NCBI RefSeq assembly: GCF_014083985.1
Contig: NZ_CP046907.1
Span: 3,696,501 to 3,760,500, forward strand
Length of the DNA stretch: 64,000 bases
Direction: 5' to 3'
Source of the DNA: Streptomyces sp. SCUT-3
GTDB taxonomy: Bacteria; Actinomycetota; Actinomycetes; Streptomycetales; Streptomycetaceae
The stretch's first letter is position 1; every line of letters starts with the position of its first letter. Positions 21,099 through 31,543 of this stretch are shown piece after piece. Under the pieces are notes generated by a model. It was not told the DNA's origin, ran no database searches, and was given only the letters and a program-made list of their open reading frames with translations. Made by a program: the position numbers and the translations under genes.

Positions 21099-21614
21099 GA
21101 TCTCACCCCGTATGTCGACGCCCTCCGCCGCGAACTTGCGGTGGCCGCCGAGGCCGGCGGCGACGAAGCCCGCGAGCTGGCCGAGAGACTCACCGCCCCC
21201 CTGGAGTCGGCGACCCGGCTGACCATGCTCAACGTGCTCTCCGCCGCGATGGACGAGATCACCCGTGAACTCGCCCCCGGCTCGGTCGACGTACGGCTGC
21301 GCGGGCTCGACCCCGACTTCGTGGTGACGCCGCCGCCCGCCGACGGCGGCGCCTCCGCGGAGCCGGCCGCGCCCGCCGAACCGTTCAGGGCCCCGGCCCC
21401 GGCCGACGGCGACGAGGGCGGCACCGCCCGCGTCAACCTGCGTCTGCCGGCCCATCTCAAGGCACGCGCCGAGGAGGCCGCGGCCCGCGAGGGCCTGTCG
21501 GTCAACGCGTGGCTGGTGCGCGCCGTGTCGGCCGCGGTCGACGGCGGCGCCCGGCCGCGTACGGCGGAGAGGGCCCGGACCGTCGGGCAGAGCTTCACGG
21601 GCTGGGTGCGCTGA
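21096..21614 (+). CDS. HicB-like protein with C-terminal ribbon-helix-helix domain
   Basis: The 172-residue protein has a helical N-terminal half (DLTPYVDALRRELAVAAEAGG), a Pro/Ala-rich linker, and a C-terminal RHH domain (ARVNLRLPAHLKARAEEAA then EGLSVNAWLVRAVSAAV) of the HicB/Arc type. No HicA toxin gene is adjacent; instead it heads a run with DUF4097 and ABC exporter genes, a gene order I recall as common in Streptomyces. It probably represses this operon by binding the TGGTGTCA-type repeats over its own start and the decamer array upstream. ATG at 21096 is embedded in such a repeat. Confidence 0.82.
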   Translation: MDLTPYVDALRRELAVAAEAGGDEARELAERLTAPLESATRLTMLNVLSAAMDEITRELAPGSVDVRLRGLDPDFVVTPPPADGGASAEPAAPAEPFRAPAPADGDEGGTARVNLRLPAHLKARAEEAAAREGLSVNAWLVRAVSAAVDGGARPRTAERARTVGQSFTGWVR

Positions 21615-21723
21615 CCGCGCCCCCGCTCGCACCACTTCACCCGCACCACACACCCGCACCACTTCACCCACGCCGCGTTTCACCGGCGGGGACGTTCCCA
21701 AGACCCAGGAGGACGGGACAGCC

Positions 21724-22566
21724 ATGCCTTCTTTCGACACTCCCGAACCGATCTCGGCCACGGTGCACGTGGAGGCCGGGTCCGTCCGGTTCGCCGCGGG
21801 CGACCGCCCCGACACCGTCGTCGAGGTGCAGCCCCGCGACCCGAAGCGGGACCAGGACGTACGGGCGGCCGAGCAGACCGAGGTCACGTACGCGGGCGGC
21901 GTACTGACCGTCAGGACGCCCAAGCCTAATCTGTTCGGCCGCACCGGCACCGTCGACGTGGAGGTCGAGCTGCCCGCGGGCTCGCGCGTCGACATGACCG
22001 GCGCCTGGACCCAGGTGCTCGGCGAGGGCCGGCTGGGGGAGGTCCGTGTGAAGACCTCGTCCGGCGACGTCCGCCTCGACACGACCGGCCCGCTGAGGCT
22101 GACCGCGTCGCACGGCTCGATCACCGTGGACCGGGTCGAGGGCGCGGCCGAGATCGCCACCAGCTCCGGCAGCCTGCGCGTCGGCCTCCTCGACGGCCCC
22201 GCCGTCCTGAAGAACTCGCACGGCACCACGGTCGTCGGCGCCGCGACCGGCGAGCTGCGGGTGAGCGGCTCCAACGGCGACATCGAGATCCGGCGCGCCG
22301 AGGACTCGGTCACCGCCACCACCGCCCACGGCACCCTGCGAGTTGGCGAGGTCGCCTGCGGCACGGTCCGGCTGGAGACCTCCTACGGAGCCATCGAGGT
22401 CGGTGTCCGCGAGGGCACGGCCGCCTGGCTCGACGTCAGCTCGGGCGCCGGCCAGGTGCGCAACACCCTCGCCGCGTCCGAGGCCCCGGAGAAGGCCGAG
22501 GACACCGTCGAGGTCCGCGCCCGCACCCGTTACGGCAACATCGACATCCGCCGCGCCCAGGCCTGA
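21724..22566 (+). CDS. DUF4097 beta-strand repeat protein
   Basis: The 280-residue product is built of repeated short beta-strands of the type KTSSGDVRLDTTGPLRLTAS, HGSITVDRVEG, SNGDIEIRRAED and YGAIEVGV, typical of DUF4097/adhesin-like right-handed beta-helix domains. It has no signal peptide and no membrane segment, so it is probably cytosolic. AGGAGG lies 13-8 nt before the ATG. Located between the RHH regulator and the ABC exporter, it probably belongs to that operon. Its biochemical role is not established in the family. Confidence 0.85.
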   Translation: MPSFDTPEPISATVHVEAGSVRFAAGDRPDTVVEVQPRDPKRDQDVRAAEQTEVTYAGGVLTVRTPKPNLFGRTGTVDVEVELPAGSRVDMTGAWTQVLGEGRLGEVRVKTSSGDVRLDTTGPLRLTASHGSITVDRVEGAAEIATSSGSLRVGLLDGPAVLKNSHGTTVVGAATGELRVSGSNGDIEIRRAEDSVTATTAHGTLRVGEVACGTVRLETSYGAIEVGVREGTAAWLDVSSGAGQVRNTLAASEAPEKAEDTVEVRARTRYGNIDIRRAQA

Positions 22567-22625
22567 GTGCCGCGTCCCCGACCGGTCCGTTCTCCATCCA
22601 CTTCAGCTTTTGAGCGGAGGGCCCC

Positions 22626-23641
<1,016 letters not shown>

Positions 23642-23645
<4 letters not shown>

Positions 23646-24433
23646 GTTTCTTCTCCCTCGCCGTGCGCGACTCGTCGACGATGCTGCGCCGCAACCTGCT
23701 GCACGCGCGGCGCTACCCGTCCCTGACGCTGAACCTACTGCTCACGCCGGTCATGCTGCTGCTGCTCTTCGTCTACGTCTTCGGCGACGTGATGAGCGCC
23801 GGCATCGGGGACGGCGACGCCGACCGGTCCGAGTACCTCGCGTACCTCGTCCCGGGCATCCTGATGCTGACCATCGGCGGCACCACGATCGGCAGCGCGG
23901 TGTCCGTCGCCACGGACACGACCGAGGGCGTCATCGCCCGCTTCCGCACGATGGCGATCCACCGCGGGGCGGTGCTCACCGGGCACGTCGTCGGCAGCGT
24001 GCTGCAGTGCGTGACGAGCGTGGTGCTCGTCGGGGCCGTCGCCGTGGCGATCGGGTTCCGGACCGTGAACGCCACCGTCCTGGAGTGGGTCCTGGCGGTC
24101 GGGCTGCTGACGCTCGTCTCCCTGGCGCTCACCTGGATCGCGGTCGGCATGGGCCTGGCCGGCCCGAACGCCGAGGCGGCCAGTAACAACGCCATGCCGC
24201 TGATGGTCCTGCCGCTCGTCTCCAGCGCCTTCGTGCCGGTCGACGCGATGCCGGGCTGGTTCCGGCCGTTCGCCGAGTACCAGCCGTTCACTCCGGCCGT
24301 CGAGACGCTGCGCGGACTGCTGCTCGGCAGCGGCATCGGCCACAACGGGTGGCTGGCCGTGGCCTGGTGCGTGGGGCTGGCCGTGCTCGGCCACGCCTGG
24401 TCCAAGTCGCTGTTCAACCGCGACCCGAAGTAG
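23642..24433 (+). CDS. ABC-2 type permease, DrrB-type
   Basis: The 263-residue protein has an N-terminal cytosolic stretch with a DSSTMLRRNLLHARRYPS signature, then six predicted membrane segments, and conserved ABC-2 residues near the end (FVPVDAMPGWFRPFAEYQPFTP). GTG at 23642 has GGAGG 6-10 nt upstream and overlaps the ATPase stop by 4 bp. It is the membrane half of the DrrAB-like exporter controlled, by position, by the RHH regulator. Confidence 0.92.
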
Positions 24434-24556
24434 CGGCCGGCGGCCCACGGGCCGCGCCAGGGCCGGGCCGAGGCCGGGCCGGGGCCGTGTCGCCGACATC
24501 GTGGGCCGGTACCTGCTCCGCACTCCCGTTCGTTCGTTCTGCGCATCGAGTACCAC

Positions 24557-24623
24557 CGCGCGCAGAAGCGGGCGCCGCGCGTACAACCTTCCTGCCCTGA
24601 CGGTGGTCCGACGTGTGCCGGGT
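24557..24623 (+). repeat. Dispersed motif copy B (core CCGCGCGTACAACC), upstream of secreted protein gene
   Basis: Counterpart of 20710-20777, including CCGCGCGTACAACC, TTCCTGCC and GTGCCGGGTG in the same order. It lies about 225 bp upstream of the TTG start at 24849 and could be its promoter. The intergenic stretch 24434-24848 otherwise holds only the hairpin at 24689-24730 and no gene. Confidence 0.5.
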
Positions 24624-24688
24624 GGAGTGTGTTCAGGCCCTGCCCGGCCCCGGGGAGCGTTCGCCGACTGGTCCCGTCGCATCCGCCC

Positions 24689-24730
24689 GCCTCCCGGGGC
24701 ACCGGAGACGTCCCCGGTGCCCCGGGAGGC
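24689..24730 (+). terminator. Strong hairpin downstream of the ABC operon and upstream of the secreted-protein gene
   Basis: Perfect 17-bp stem (24689-24705 with 24714-24730) and an 8-nt loop, AGACGTCC. It may terminate the ABC operon or, if the secreted-protein promoter is at copy B (24557-24623), form a leader attenuator. No T tract follows. Confidence 0.6.
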
Positions 24731-24848
24731 GCGGCACCGTCCGGGAAGGCGTGACACCGTTCGTGCCCGCCTCGCCGCCCGGGACGATCCGCAGTTCCCG
24801 CGGCGGGCAGTCGGCCCGCCGCGCAGACGCTCGACCCAGGGGTGGGAA

Positions 24849-25700
24849 TTGATCACTTCGACATCGGCTGCTGCTCCGCAGCGGCACAGGTCCTCGGCCG
24901 CGCGGCGCGCTGCCACCGCGGCGGTGGCCGGGGGCATGGCGCTGGTGGGCGTGGGGCTCGCGGCGCCGGCCGCGCACGCGGCCGACAGCGATATCTCGTT
25001 CTCGAACGTCGTGTTCAACAACGGCAAACCCGTCGTCGTCGGCATCAGCGCCGAGGTCGAGGCTCCGCTGACGTACACGGTGAAGAGCAGCGTGGCGCTC
25101 GACAGCTGGTGGGTCGACGCGTACCGGGGCACCTACGGGACCAACGAGTACAAGCTCGCGGTCTTCACGACCCGGTGGGGCTGCGGCCAGTCCTCCGCGG
25201 GCGGCTACACCTTCCACGACTGCGACGAGACGGTGACCGTCGATCCCGACAACATGCCGGGCGGCAACGGCAACAAGCTCGTCAACAGCGACGCCACCGA
25301 GTGGAAGACCGTCGCCACGGCCATCAAGAAGGGCGGCGGCTACGACACCGACCTGCTCTCCGCTACGGTCCGCCTCCAGCGCGCCTCGCGCATCCAGAAC
25401 ATGAACGCCTCCCCGGAGCCCGTCGCCAAGGGCAAGCCGATCACCGTCACCGGCACCGTGCAGCGCGCCAACTGGAGTCTGCACCGCTACGACAACTACG
25501 GCGACCGCCTGGTGAAGCTGCAGTTCAAGCCCGCCGGCTCCAGCACCTGGACCACGGTCAAGTCGGTGACCGCCAGCAGCACCGGCTACCTGAAGACCAC
25601 GGTGACCGCCGCCGAGGACGGCACATGGCGCTGGCGCTACAGCGGCAACACCACGACCGGCGCCAGCAACTCCTCCGGCGACTACGTGGACGTGAACTGA
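24849..25700 (+). CDS. Secreted protein of unknown function (TTG start)
   Basis: The 283-residue precursor has a twin-Arg-containing basic N-terminus (RRAATAAVAG), a hydrophobic core and a signal peptidase site after AAHA (mature start ADSDIS). The mature part is beta-rich: a first domain with two cysteines (RWGCGQ and HDCDE) that may pair, and a C-terminal Ig-like domain (KGKPITVTGTVQRANW to DGTWRWRYSGN). No frame-consistent ATG or GTG precedes the signal peptide core; TTG at 24849 with GGTGGG just upstream is the best start. It converges on the FG-GAP gene across a 24-bp-stem terminator. Confidence 0.75.
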   Translation: MITSTSAAAPQRHRSSAARRAATAAVAGGMALVGVGLAAPAAHAADSDISFSNVVFNNGKPVVVGISAEVEAPLTYTVKSSVALDSWWVDAYRGTYGTNEYKLAVFTTRWGCGQSSAGGYTFHDCDETVTVDPDNMPGGNGNKLVNSDATEWKTVATAIKKGGGYDTDLLSATVRLQRASRIQNMNASPEPVAKGKPITVTGTVQRANWSLHRYDNYGDRLVKLQFKPAGSSTWTTVKSVTASSTGYLKTTVTAAEDGTWRWRYSGNTTTGASNSSGDYVDVN

Positions 25701-25768
25701 CCCTCCCGGTGAGGACCCGTCGGCCCTCCCCGAGCGCGCCGAAGCCGAAGCCGACGCCCGCCCGCAGA

Positions 25769-25819
25769 CACGACGCCGGCCTCCACGCCCCGTTGCGGGG
25801 CGTGGAGGCCGGCGTCGTG
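25769..25819. terminator. Bidirectional terminator, 24-bp perfect stem
   Basis: 25769-25792 and 25796-25819 are perfectly complementary around a TTG loop, between two convergent genes. Strong bidirectional terminator. Confidence 0.92.
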
Positions 25820-25838
25820 CCCGGCGCAACCGGGGCCG

Positions 25839-28800
25839 CTAGAAGACGCCCTTGTAGGTCCAGCCGGTGGCGATCTTCGTCCGGGCGGTGAAGGTGCCGT
25901 CGCCCTTGCCGTTGTTGCGGTAGAGGTTTCCGCTGCTGTCCCGGACGACCAGGTCCGCCTTGCCGTCGCCGGTGATGTCTCCGGCGCCGACGATCGCGGT
26001 GTAGGTCCCTCCCCAGCCGGAGAAGACCTTCACGCGGTCCTTCAGCTTCCCGGTCCCCAGGCCGTCGTAGCGGTAGAGCGTGCCGTCCTTGTGGCGTGCC
26101 AGGACGTCGCCGTGGCCGTCGCCGTTCAGGTCGCCCGCGCCGACGATCTTCGTGTACGAGGTCCAGCCGGAGCGGATCCTCTGCCCGGCCGCCAGCGTTC
26201 CGTCGCTCTTCGCGGCGAACAGGAAGACGTCCCCGGTCGAGGACTTCCGCGCGAGCAGGTCGGCCCGCCCGTCGCCGGTCATGTCGCCCGGCGAGGTGAG
26301 GACGTTGTACGCGGACCAGCCCGTGCCGAGGAACATGTACCGCGTCGAGGTGGTGGGCGGATGGCCGCACTTCGGCTTGTAACTGCGCAGCGAGCCGTCC
26401 GCCGTCCGCACGAGGACGTCGTTGCAGCGGTCGTTGTTCAGGTCGCCGAACGGCACGGCGACCACGGAGGTGGACCAGCCGCTCGCCGAGGTCTTCCCGG
26501 AGAAGGCGCCCTTACCGTTGCCGTGGTGGAAGGCCAGTTCGCCCGAGGAGTTGAGGGTGAGCAGGTCGCTGGTGCCGTCCGGCTCGAAGTCCGGACTCGT
26601 GTGGTCCCGGCGCACGGGGCTGCCTGCCCGCAGCGCCACGGTGCCCCGCACTTCCAAGGGATCGCCGGTGCCGTCCGCCGGGGTGACGGACAGCGTCCAG
26701 TCGTACGCCCCGTTCGGGAGGAAGCCCTCCCCGGGGGCCGAGTAGTCGCTCCCGTCCCAGCCGACGACCAGCTTGCCGCGTGCGGCGCCGCCCGTCGCGG
26801 TGTCCACCACCTTGCCGGTCGCCTTGTCCCGCACTGTCAGCCGCCACTTCGCCGAGGGCTTCGACAGCCGCAGCGTGGTGAGGGTTTTCGGTACGGAGTC
26901 GAAGGTGACGGGCTCGATGCGCGCCGCCTTGTCGGCCGGCGCCAGCAGGCTCAGGGGCTGCGTGGGCACCCCGGACGGCACGAGGTGCACACGCTCCTGG
27001 TCGTCCACGTAGGCGGCGTTCGCGCCGTACTCGTCCACGGTCCAGCGCACGTCGCGCTGCGAGACCCCGGTGTCGGGCAGCTCCCCGATGACGCGGCCGG
27101 CGGGCGTGCCGTCCGCGACGGTGGTGAGGGTCAGCTTCCCGGCCTGCTTGTCGTGCGTGACCACGTAGCCGTCGCCCAGCTTCGCCTCGCCGGAGGGCAC
27201 GGGCACCGACTTCCGCGTCGTGCGGTCGTAGACCCCGGCCCCGCCGCCGGATCCGCAGTTCCAGTACAGCCAGCGGCCGAGGGCCTGCAGTTCCTCGGGC
27301 ACGCAGCCCGCGCCTGTGGCGAGGGTCTCCGTCTGCTCCTTCGTCGTCAGGTCGAGGCCCGTGACGCTGCCGGGGGTGCTGTCGGCGGTCCACAGCACGC
27401 TGCCCCAGACCGCGGCGGCGCCGGGGGCGCGGGTCACGGTGGGTGCGGCGTAGTTGTCGATCCTGGAGACTTGCTGCCGGTCGGCGGTCGTGTGGATCAC
27501 GTACCTGCCGGAGACGTCGGTGATCTGCCCGCCGGCGGGCACCGAGCCGTGGAAGTAGTCGCCGGAGGAAGGTCCGTTGGCGTAGAACCCGTCGGAGCCT
27601 CCCGAGTCGCGGGCCAGCCACGTGATGCGTCCGTCGCCGGTCCCGTGGATCTGGAAGCAGGCGACGTCCTGGGGCAGGCAGGTGCTGGGCAGCGAACCGG
27701 AGGGCGTGAACGGGCTGCGCTCCCCGTACTCGGGGGTGCCGGTCACGGCGACGGTCCTCACGTAGTCGTCGCGCTCCCCGTCGTTGGTGTCGGCGACGAC
27801 GAGCCTGCCCTGGGCCAGGGCGATCCCCTGGATCTTCCGTGGCGGTTTGGGCAGGGGCTTGACCTGTGTGAGGGCGGGACTGCCGTCGTCACTGCGGTGA
27901 ATCCGCCAGATGCCCCGGTTGTCGGTGGTGGTGCTGCCGATGGCGAGTGCGGTGCCGTTGGGAGCGGTGGCCACTTTGGATTCCGACGTGAGCAGGGGGA
28001 CCGATGCGCCGCCCGCGATCGGCTTGGCCTTCACCACCGTGCCGATGCTGGGACGGTGCACCAGCCAGTCGCCGACGACGGTCAGGCCCAGCGTGGGGTT
28101 TCTGCTGCCGTCGCCGTCCAGTACGACCTCGGCCGGGGCCGCCGACAGGTCGGCGCGCGGCAGCACCAGCACCTTGGTGTTGGTGAGGTTGTGCACGACC
28201 ACGTGGTCCGCGGACAGCGCGGCGTAGTGATAGTCCGCCGGAAGTTCACGGGTCCAGCTCAGGACCTGGCCGGTCTCGCGGTCGACGGACACCATGCGGT
28301 AGGTGTCGTCCAGCCTGGCCAGGAAGAACAGGGCCGTTCCCTCCGCCCCGCGGGGCGAGCCCAGGACCATGCCTGCGGGCAGGCCCTCGACCGTCGTGTC
28401 GAGGGTGGTTCCGTCGGGTTCCGGGGTCAGCAGGTGGACGACCCGGGTGGTCGTCCCGTCCTCGGCGGTGACGCTGTGGTAGCTGACGACCGTGGTGCCG
28501 AGGACGCCGAGTGTGCTCTGCCCTTCGGGCAGCCGGACCGTGCGTGTCGTCCCGTCGGTCGCGTCCCACAGGTCGATCCGGCCTTCGCTGTAGTGGTACG
28601 CGAGGACATCGCTGCCCGTTCCACTGGTGTACAGCGTGCCCCGCGTCGTCGGCGCGGGGACGGTCCTGCCGTCCGCGTATCGCGTCCAGACCGGGGTCGT
28701 GTAGCCCTCCAGCCGGTGGAAGACGCCCTGGTCGCCCGCCCCGTCGGTCCCTGTCGACGTGTCGGGGTTGAACAGCGACGCCGAGGTGTAGCTGCTGCGC

Positions 28801-28952
28801 AGGGTGGCCGGTACGACGGTCTCCTGCGGCGCGTCCTCCGCGGAGGCCGTCGGCAGCAGGGGGCTCAGCCCGGCGGCCAGGGCCGCCGACGCGGCGACGG
28901 CGACGGCCGCACGACGTGCGGCACGGTGGCGTACGAAGACATGACGGGCCAA
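25839..28952 (-). CDS. Secreted FG-GAP/VCBS repeat protein (TTG start)
   Basis: The 1037-residue precursor has a basic, Arg-rich N-terminus, a hydrophobic core and a cleavage site near TASA-EDAP. Residues about 60-720 are beta-propeller-like with no catalytic motif recognised. The C-terminal 250 residues hold at least four FG-GAP/VCBS repeats with calcium-binding-type loops (GDLNNDRCNDVLV, GDMTGDGRADLLA, GDLNGDGHGDVLA, GDITGDGKADLVV). Likely an extracellular, calcium-stabilised binding protein. TTG at 28952 is preceded by GGAGGG at good spacing and no ATG or GTG gives a better signal peptide. Ligand unknown. Confidence 0.85.
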   Translation of the reverse strand: MARHVFVRHRAARRAAVAVAASAALAAGLSPLLPTASAEDAPQETVVPATLRSSYTSASLFNPDTSTGTDGAGDQGVFHRLEGYTTPVWTRYADGRTVPAPTTRGTLYTSGTGSDVLAYHYSEGRIDLWDATDGTTRTVRLPEGQSTLGVLGTTVVSYHSVTAEDGTTTRVVHLLTPEPDGTTLDTTVEGLPAGMVLGSPRGAEGTALFFLARLDDTYRMVSVDRETGQVLSWTRELPADYHYAALSADHVVVHNLTNTKVLVLPRADLSAAPAEVVLDGDGSRNPTLGLTVVGDWLVHRPSIGTVVKAKPIAGGASVPLLTSESKVATAPNGTALAIGSTTTDNRGIWRIHRSDDGSPALTQVKPLPKPPRKIQGIALAQGRLVVADTNDGERDDYVRTVAVTGTPEYGERSPFTPSGSLPSTCLPQDVACFQIHGTGDGRITWLARDSGGSDGFYANGPSSGDYFHGSVPAGGQITDVSGRYVIHTTADRQQVSRIDNYAAPTVTRAPGAAAVWGSVLWTADSTPGSVTGLDLTTKEQTETLATGAGCVPEELQALGRWLYWNCGSGGGAGVYDRTTRKSVPVPSGEAKLGDGYVVTHDKQAGKLTLTTVADGTPAGRVIGELPDTGVSQRDVRWTVDEYGANAAYVDDQERVHLVPSGVPTQPLSLLAPADKAARIEPVTFDSVPKTLTTLRLSKPSAKWRLTVRDKATGKVVDTATGGAARGKLVVGWDGSDYSAPGEGFLPNGAYDWTLSVTPADGTGDPLEVRGTVALRAGSPVRRDHTSPDFEPDGTSDLLTLNSSGELAFHHGNGKGAFSGKTSASGWSTSVVAVPFGDLNNDRCNDVLVRTADGSLRSYKPKCGHPPTTSTRYMFLGTGWSAYNVLTSPGDMTGDGRADLLARKSSTGDVFLFAAKSDGTLAAGQRIRSGWTSYTKIVGAGDLNGDGHGDVLARHKDGTLYRYDGLGTGKLKDRVKVFSGWGGTYTAIVGAGDITGDGKADLVVRDSSGNLYRNNGKGDGTFTARTKIATGWTYKGVF

Positions 28953-29189
28953 GTGGGTCCCTCCCCGGGAGCGCGAGGGGGCGCGCACCGGCGCAGACGC
29001 CGACCCGGCCCCCCGGCCGTCGCGTCCCCCTCGGAAGTCGGCCGATCGTACAGCGTTTCCCACCGTGGCGTACCTTCTTCCCCGCCCTGGTGACACGCCG
29101 ACAGGCCGCAGGAATAGGGGAGTTGGCGTGCGCGCCCGGGACGGCCGGGCCCTCGGCGCCGGCCCGGGACCGTCCCCGCGCGTCGTCGG

Positions 29190-30365
29190 TCAGCCGCTGC
29201 GGGGGAGGGCGGCGAGGAGGCGGGCGAGGTCGTCCTCGGTGTTGTAGTAGTGCACGGAGGCGCGTACGGCGGCGGGGCCGGGGTGGGGCTCGAAGTGCGG
29301 GCGGCCCTGGGTGCGGCTGACGTTGACGCCCTGTTCGCGCAGGGTGTGCATGATCTGTGCGGGCTCGTGGCCGTCGACGGTGAAGGTGACGATGCCGCAG
29401 CGGCGCTCCCCGCGGTCCAGGACCGAGACGCCCGGCCGGTCCGCCAGTTCCTCGCGCAGTCGGGCGGCGAGGCCGGTGATCCGCTCCTCGACGGCGTCCG
29501 CGTCCAGGGCGGTGGCGTACCGGACGGCGGCCGCCAGGCCGATCTGGCCGGCGACGTTGCGCTCCCACGTCTCGAAGCGCCGGGCGTCGGGCCGCATCTC
29601 GTAGCGGTCCGGTGCGGTCCAGCGGGCCGAGTGCAGGTCGAGGAAGGGCGGCTTCAGGTCCTCCAGGACCCGGCGCCGGACGTAGAGGAAGCCGGTGCCG
29701 CGCGGGCCGCGCAGGAACTTGCGGCCCGTCGCGGAGAGCATGTCGCAGCCGATGTCCTCGACGTCGACGGCCAGTTGGCCGACCGACTGGCAGGCGTCCA
29801 GCAGGTACAGGACGCCGGCCTGCCGGCACAGCCGTCCGATGCCGGCCGCCGGGTTGACCAGGCCGTTGTGGGTCGGCACGTGGTTGACCGCCACCAGCCG
29901 CACGCCGCCCCGGCCGAGTTCGGCGGCGAGGGCGTCGAGGGAGAGCTGCCCGTGCTCGTCGTCGGGGACGACGTCGACGCGCACGCCGTACCTCTGCGCC
30001 GCCTGCAGGAAGGCGATGGCGTTGCTGGCGTACTCGCTGGTGGTGGTCAGGATGCGGTCGCCGGGCGAGAACGGCACCGAGTGGAAGGCCATGTCCCAGG
30101 CGCGGGTGGCGTTCTCGGTGCAGGCGATCTCGTCGCGGTGCGCGCCGATCAGCTCCGCCACCGCGTCGTAGAACCCCTCGACGGCCTCCCGGGCGGCGTC
30201 GGCCGCCTCGTAGCCGCCGATCCGCGCCTCGAGGTCGAGGTGGCGGGCCACGGCGTCGGTCACCGGCCGGGGCGGGAGCGCGGCGCCGGCGTTGTTCAGA
30301 TGTGCCCTGGTCGCGCAGCCCGGTGTCTCCGCCCGGGCCCTGTCGACGTCGATGCATGTGCTCAT
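29190..30365 (-). CDS. Class V aminotransferase / cysteine-desulfurase-like PLP enzyme
   Basis: The 391-residue PLP enzyme of fold type I has HLNNAGAALPP near the N-terminus, YLLDACQSVGQLAVDV with the cofactor-binding Asp and Gln, and SATGRKFLRGPRGTGFLY with the Schiff-base Lys. Family members include cysteine desulfurases, selenocysteine lyases and isopenicillin-epimerase-like proteins. No Fe-S cluster or sulfur-carrier genes are adjacent, so the reaction cannot be assigned. ATG at 30365 has GGGAGGGG about 8 nt upstream. The region 28953-29189 downstream holds no gene. Confidence 0.9.
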   Translation of the reverse strand: MSTCIDVDRARAETPGCATRAHLNNAGAALPPRPVTDAVARHLDLEARIGGYEAADAAREAVEGFYDAVAELIGAHRDEIACTENATRAWDMAFHSVPFSPGDRILTTTSEYASNAIAFLQAAQRYGVRVDVVPDDEHGQLSLDALAAELGRGGVRLVAVNHVPTHNGLVNPAAGIGRLCRQAGVLYLLDACQSVGQLAVDVEDIGCDMLSATGRKFLRGPRGTGFLYVRRRVLEDLKPPFLDLHSARWTAPDRYEMRPDARRFETWERNVAGQIGLAAAVRYATALDADAVEERITGLAARLREELADRPGVSVLDRGERRCGIVTFTVDGHEPAQIMHTLREQGVNVSRTQGRPHFEPHPGPAAVRASVHYYNTEDDLARLLAALPRSG

Positions 30366-30553
30366 CCGGGGTTCCCCTCCCGTGCCGTGTCGCGGTGTCC
30401 GACGGCCCCACCCTAGGCCGGGCCGCCGCGCGGCGCGGCCGAACGGGCAGCCGGGGCGGGGGAGGGGCGCCTCGCGCGGGGCACCCTGCGCGACTCCCGG
30501 CGGACCCTGACGGGCCTTGACGGGCCCCGGCGGGGTCCGGGCCGGGGCCGGGT

Positions 30554-30588
30554 GCATGCGGGGGTGCCCGCGGGGCTGCCCCGCATGC
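30554..30588 (-). terminator. Hairpin 2 downstream of the DUF4352 gene
   Basis: GCATGCGGGG (30554-30563) pairs perfectly with CCCCGCATGC (30579-30588). Second of two tandem hairpins beyond the DUF4352 gene, probably part of a double terminator. The region 30366-30712 contains no gene. Confidence 0.5.
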
Positions 30589-30594
30589 GGCGGC

Positions 30595-30630
30595 GCTCCG
30601 GAGCCCTCCCCCCACGGGGGGCTCCGGAGC
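30595..30630 (-). terminator. Hairpin 1 downstream of the DUF4352 gene
   Basis: GCTCCGGAGCCC (30595-30606) pairs perfectly with GGGCTCCGGAGC (30619-30630). It lies 83 bp beyond the stop of the minus-strand DUF4352 gene; probable terminator. Confidence 0.6.
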
Positions 30631-30712
30631 GCCTGCTTCGGTGCGGGCCCCTGCCGGGCCCGGGTTCCGGGCCCTGTGCCGCGCGCTGCGCGGTCCGGGG
30701 CCCGGTGGGGCG

Positions 30713-31543
30713 TCAGAGCTTCAGGCCCCAGGAAGAGGAGTCGTAGGTGAGGCCCGGGGAGACCTCGACGTCCAGGTTCTTGGCGTCGGCGGGGGTGTCG
30801 AAGGCGAAGACCACGCTGACCTTCTTGCCGGGGGCGACGGACCCGGTGAAGAGGCCCTCGACGCCGTCGTCGATGATCTGCTCGGCCTCGACCCCGTCCT
30901 TGCCGGCGCGGCCGTCGACGGTGAGCAGGGCGGTGTCGAACTTCTCCTTGCCCTTGTTCTCGACCACCACGGTCACCTTGTAGGCGTTGTTGCCCTTGGT
31001 GTGGCCGGCGGCCCATTCGCTGGGCTTGTAGGCCTCCGGCTCGTTGACGGTGACCCACAGCTCGTCGTCGTAGACCGCGCTGTCGCCGGCCGCGAGGACC
31101 TCCGCCTTCTCGGAGCCGCCCTTGCCGGAGCCCTCCTTGCCGCCGTCCTTGCCGGAGTCGCCGGAGGACTTGTCCTTGCCGGAGGTGGCGGTCGAGCCCT
31201 TGTTCAGGTCGTCCACGACGTCGTTGACGGCGGTGACGGTGGCGATGCCGACGACCACCGACAGGATCACGGAGAGCAGGCCGAGGATCGCGCCGCTGAG
31301 GGTCACGCCCTTGTTGGTGGCCTCGCCGCGCTTGGTGCGGCCGAGGCCGGCCAGGCCCAGGATCAGGGCGATCAGGCCGAGGATGCCGCCCAGCCAGAAC
31401 ATGAACGGGATGATCGCGAAGACGGCGCCGATCAGGCCGAGGATCAGGGCCGCGGTGCCGAGCCCGTTGCGGGCGGGGGCCGCCGGGCCCGGCGCCTGCG
31501 GGAACTGCCCGGGCTGGGGCGGGAGATGCATCTGCTGAGACAT
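30713..31543 (-). CDS. DUF4190-DUF4352 membrane-anchored protein
   Basis: The 276-residue protein begins with a Pro/Gln-rich cytosolic tail, has two or three hydrophobic segments of the DUF4190 type (GLGTAALILGLIGAVFAIIP and GLIALILGLAGLG), a further helix, a Ser/Gly/Lys linker (about 120-150), and an extracellular DUF4352 Ig-like domain (AYKVTVVVENKGKEKFDTAL). DUF4352 domains occur in exported lipoproteins and membrane proteins of Gram-positive bacteria with unclear function. ATG at 31543 has GGAAGGGG about 9 nt upstream. Divergent from the methylase gene. Confidence 0.85.
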   Translation of the reverse strand: MSQQMHLPPQPGQFPQAPGPAAPARNGLGTAALILGLIGAVFAIIPFMFWLGGILGLIALILGLAGLGRTKRGEATNKGVTLSGAILGLLSVILSVVVGIATVTAVNDVVDDLNKGSTATSGKDKSSGDSGKDGGKEGSGKGGSEKAEVLAAGDSAVYDDELWVTVNEPEAYKPSEWAAGHTKGNNAYKVTVVVENKGKEKFDTALLTVDGRAGKDGVEAEQIIDDGVEGLFTGSVAPGKKVSVVFAFDTPADAKNLDVEVSPGLTYDSSSWGLKL

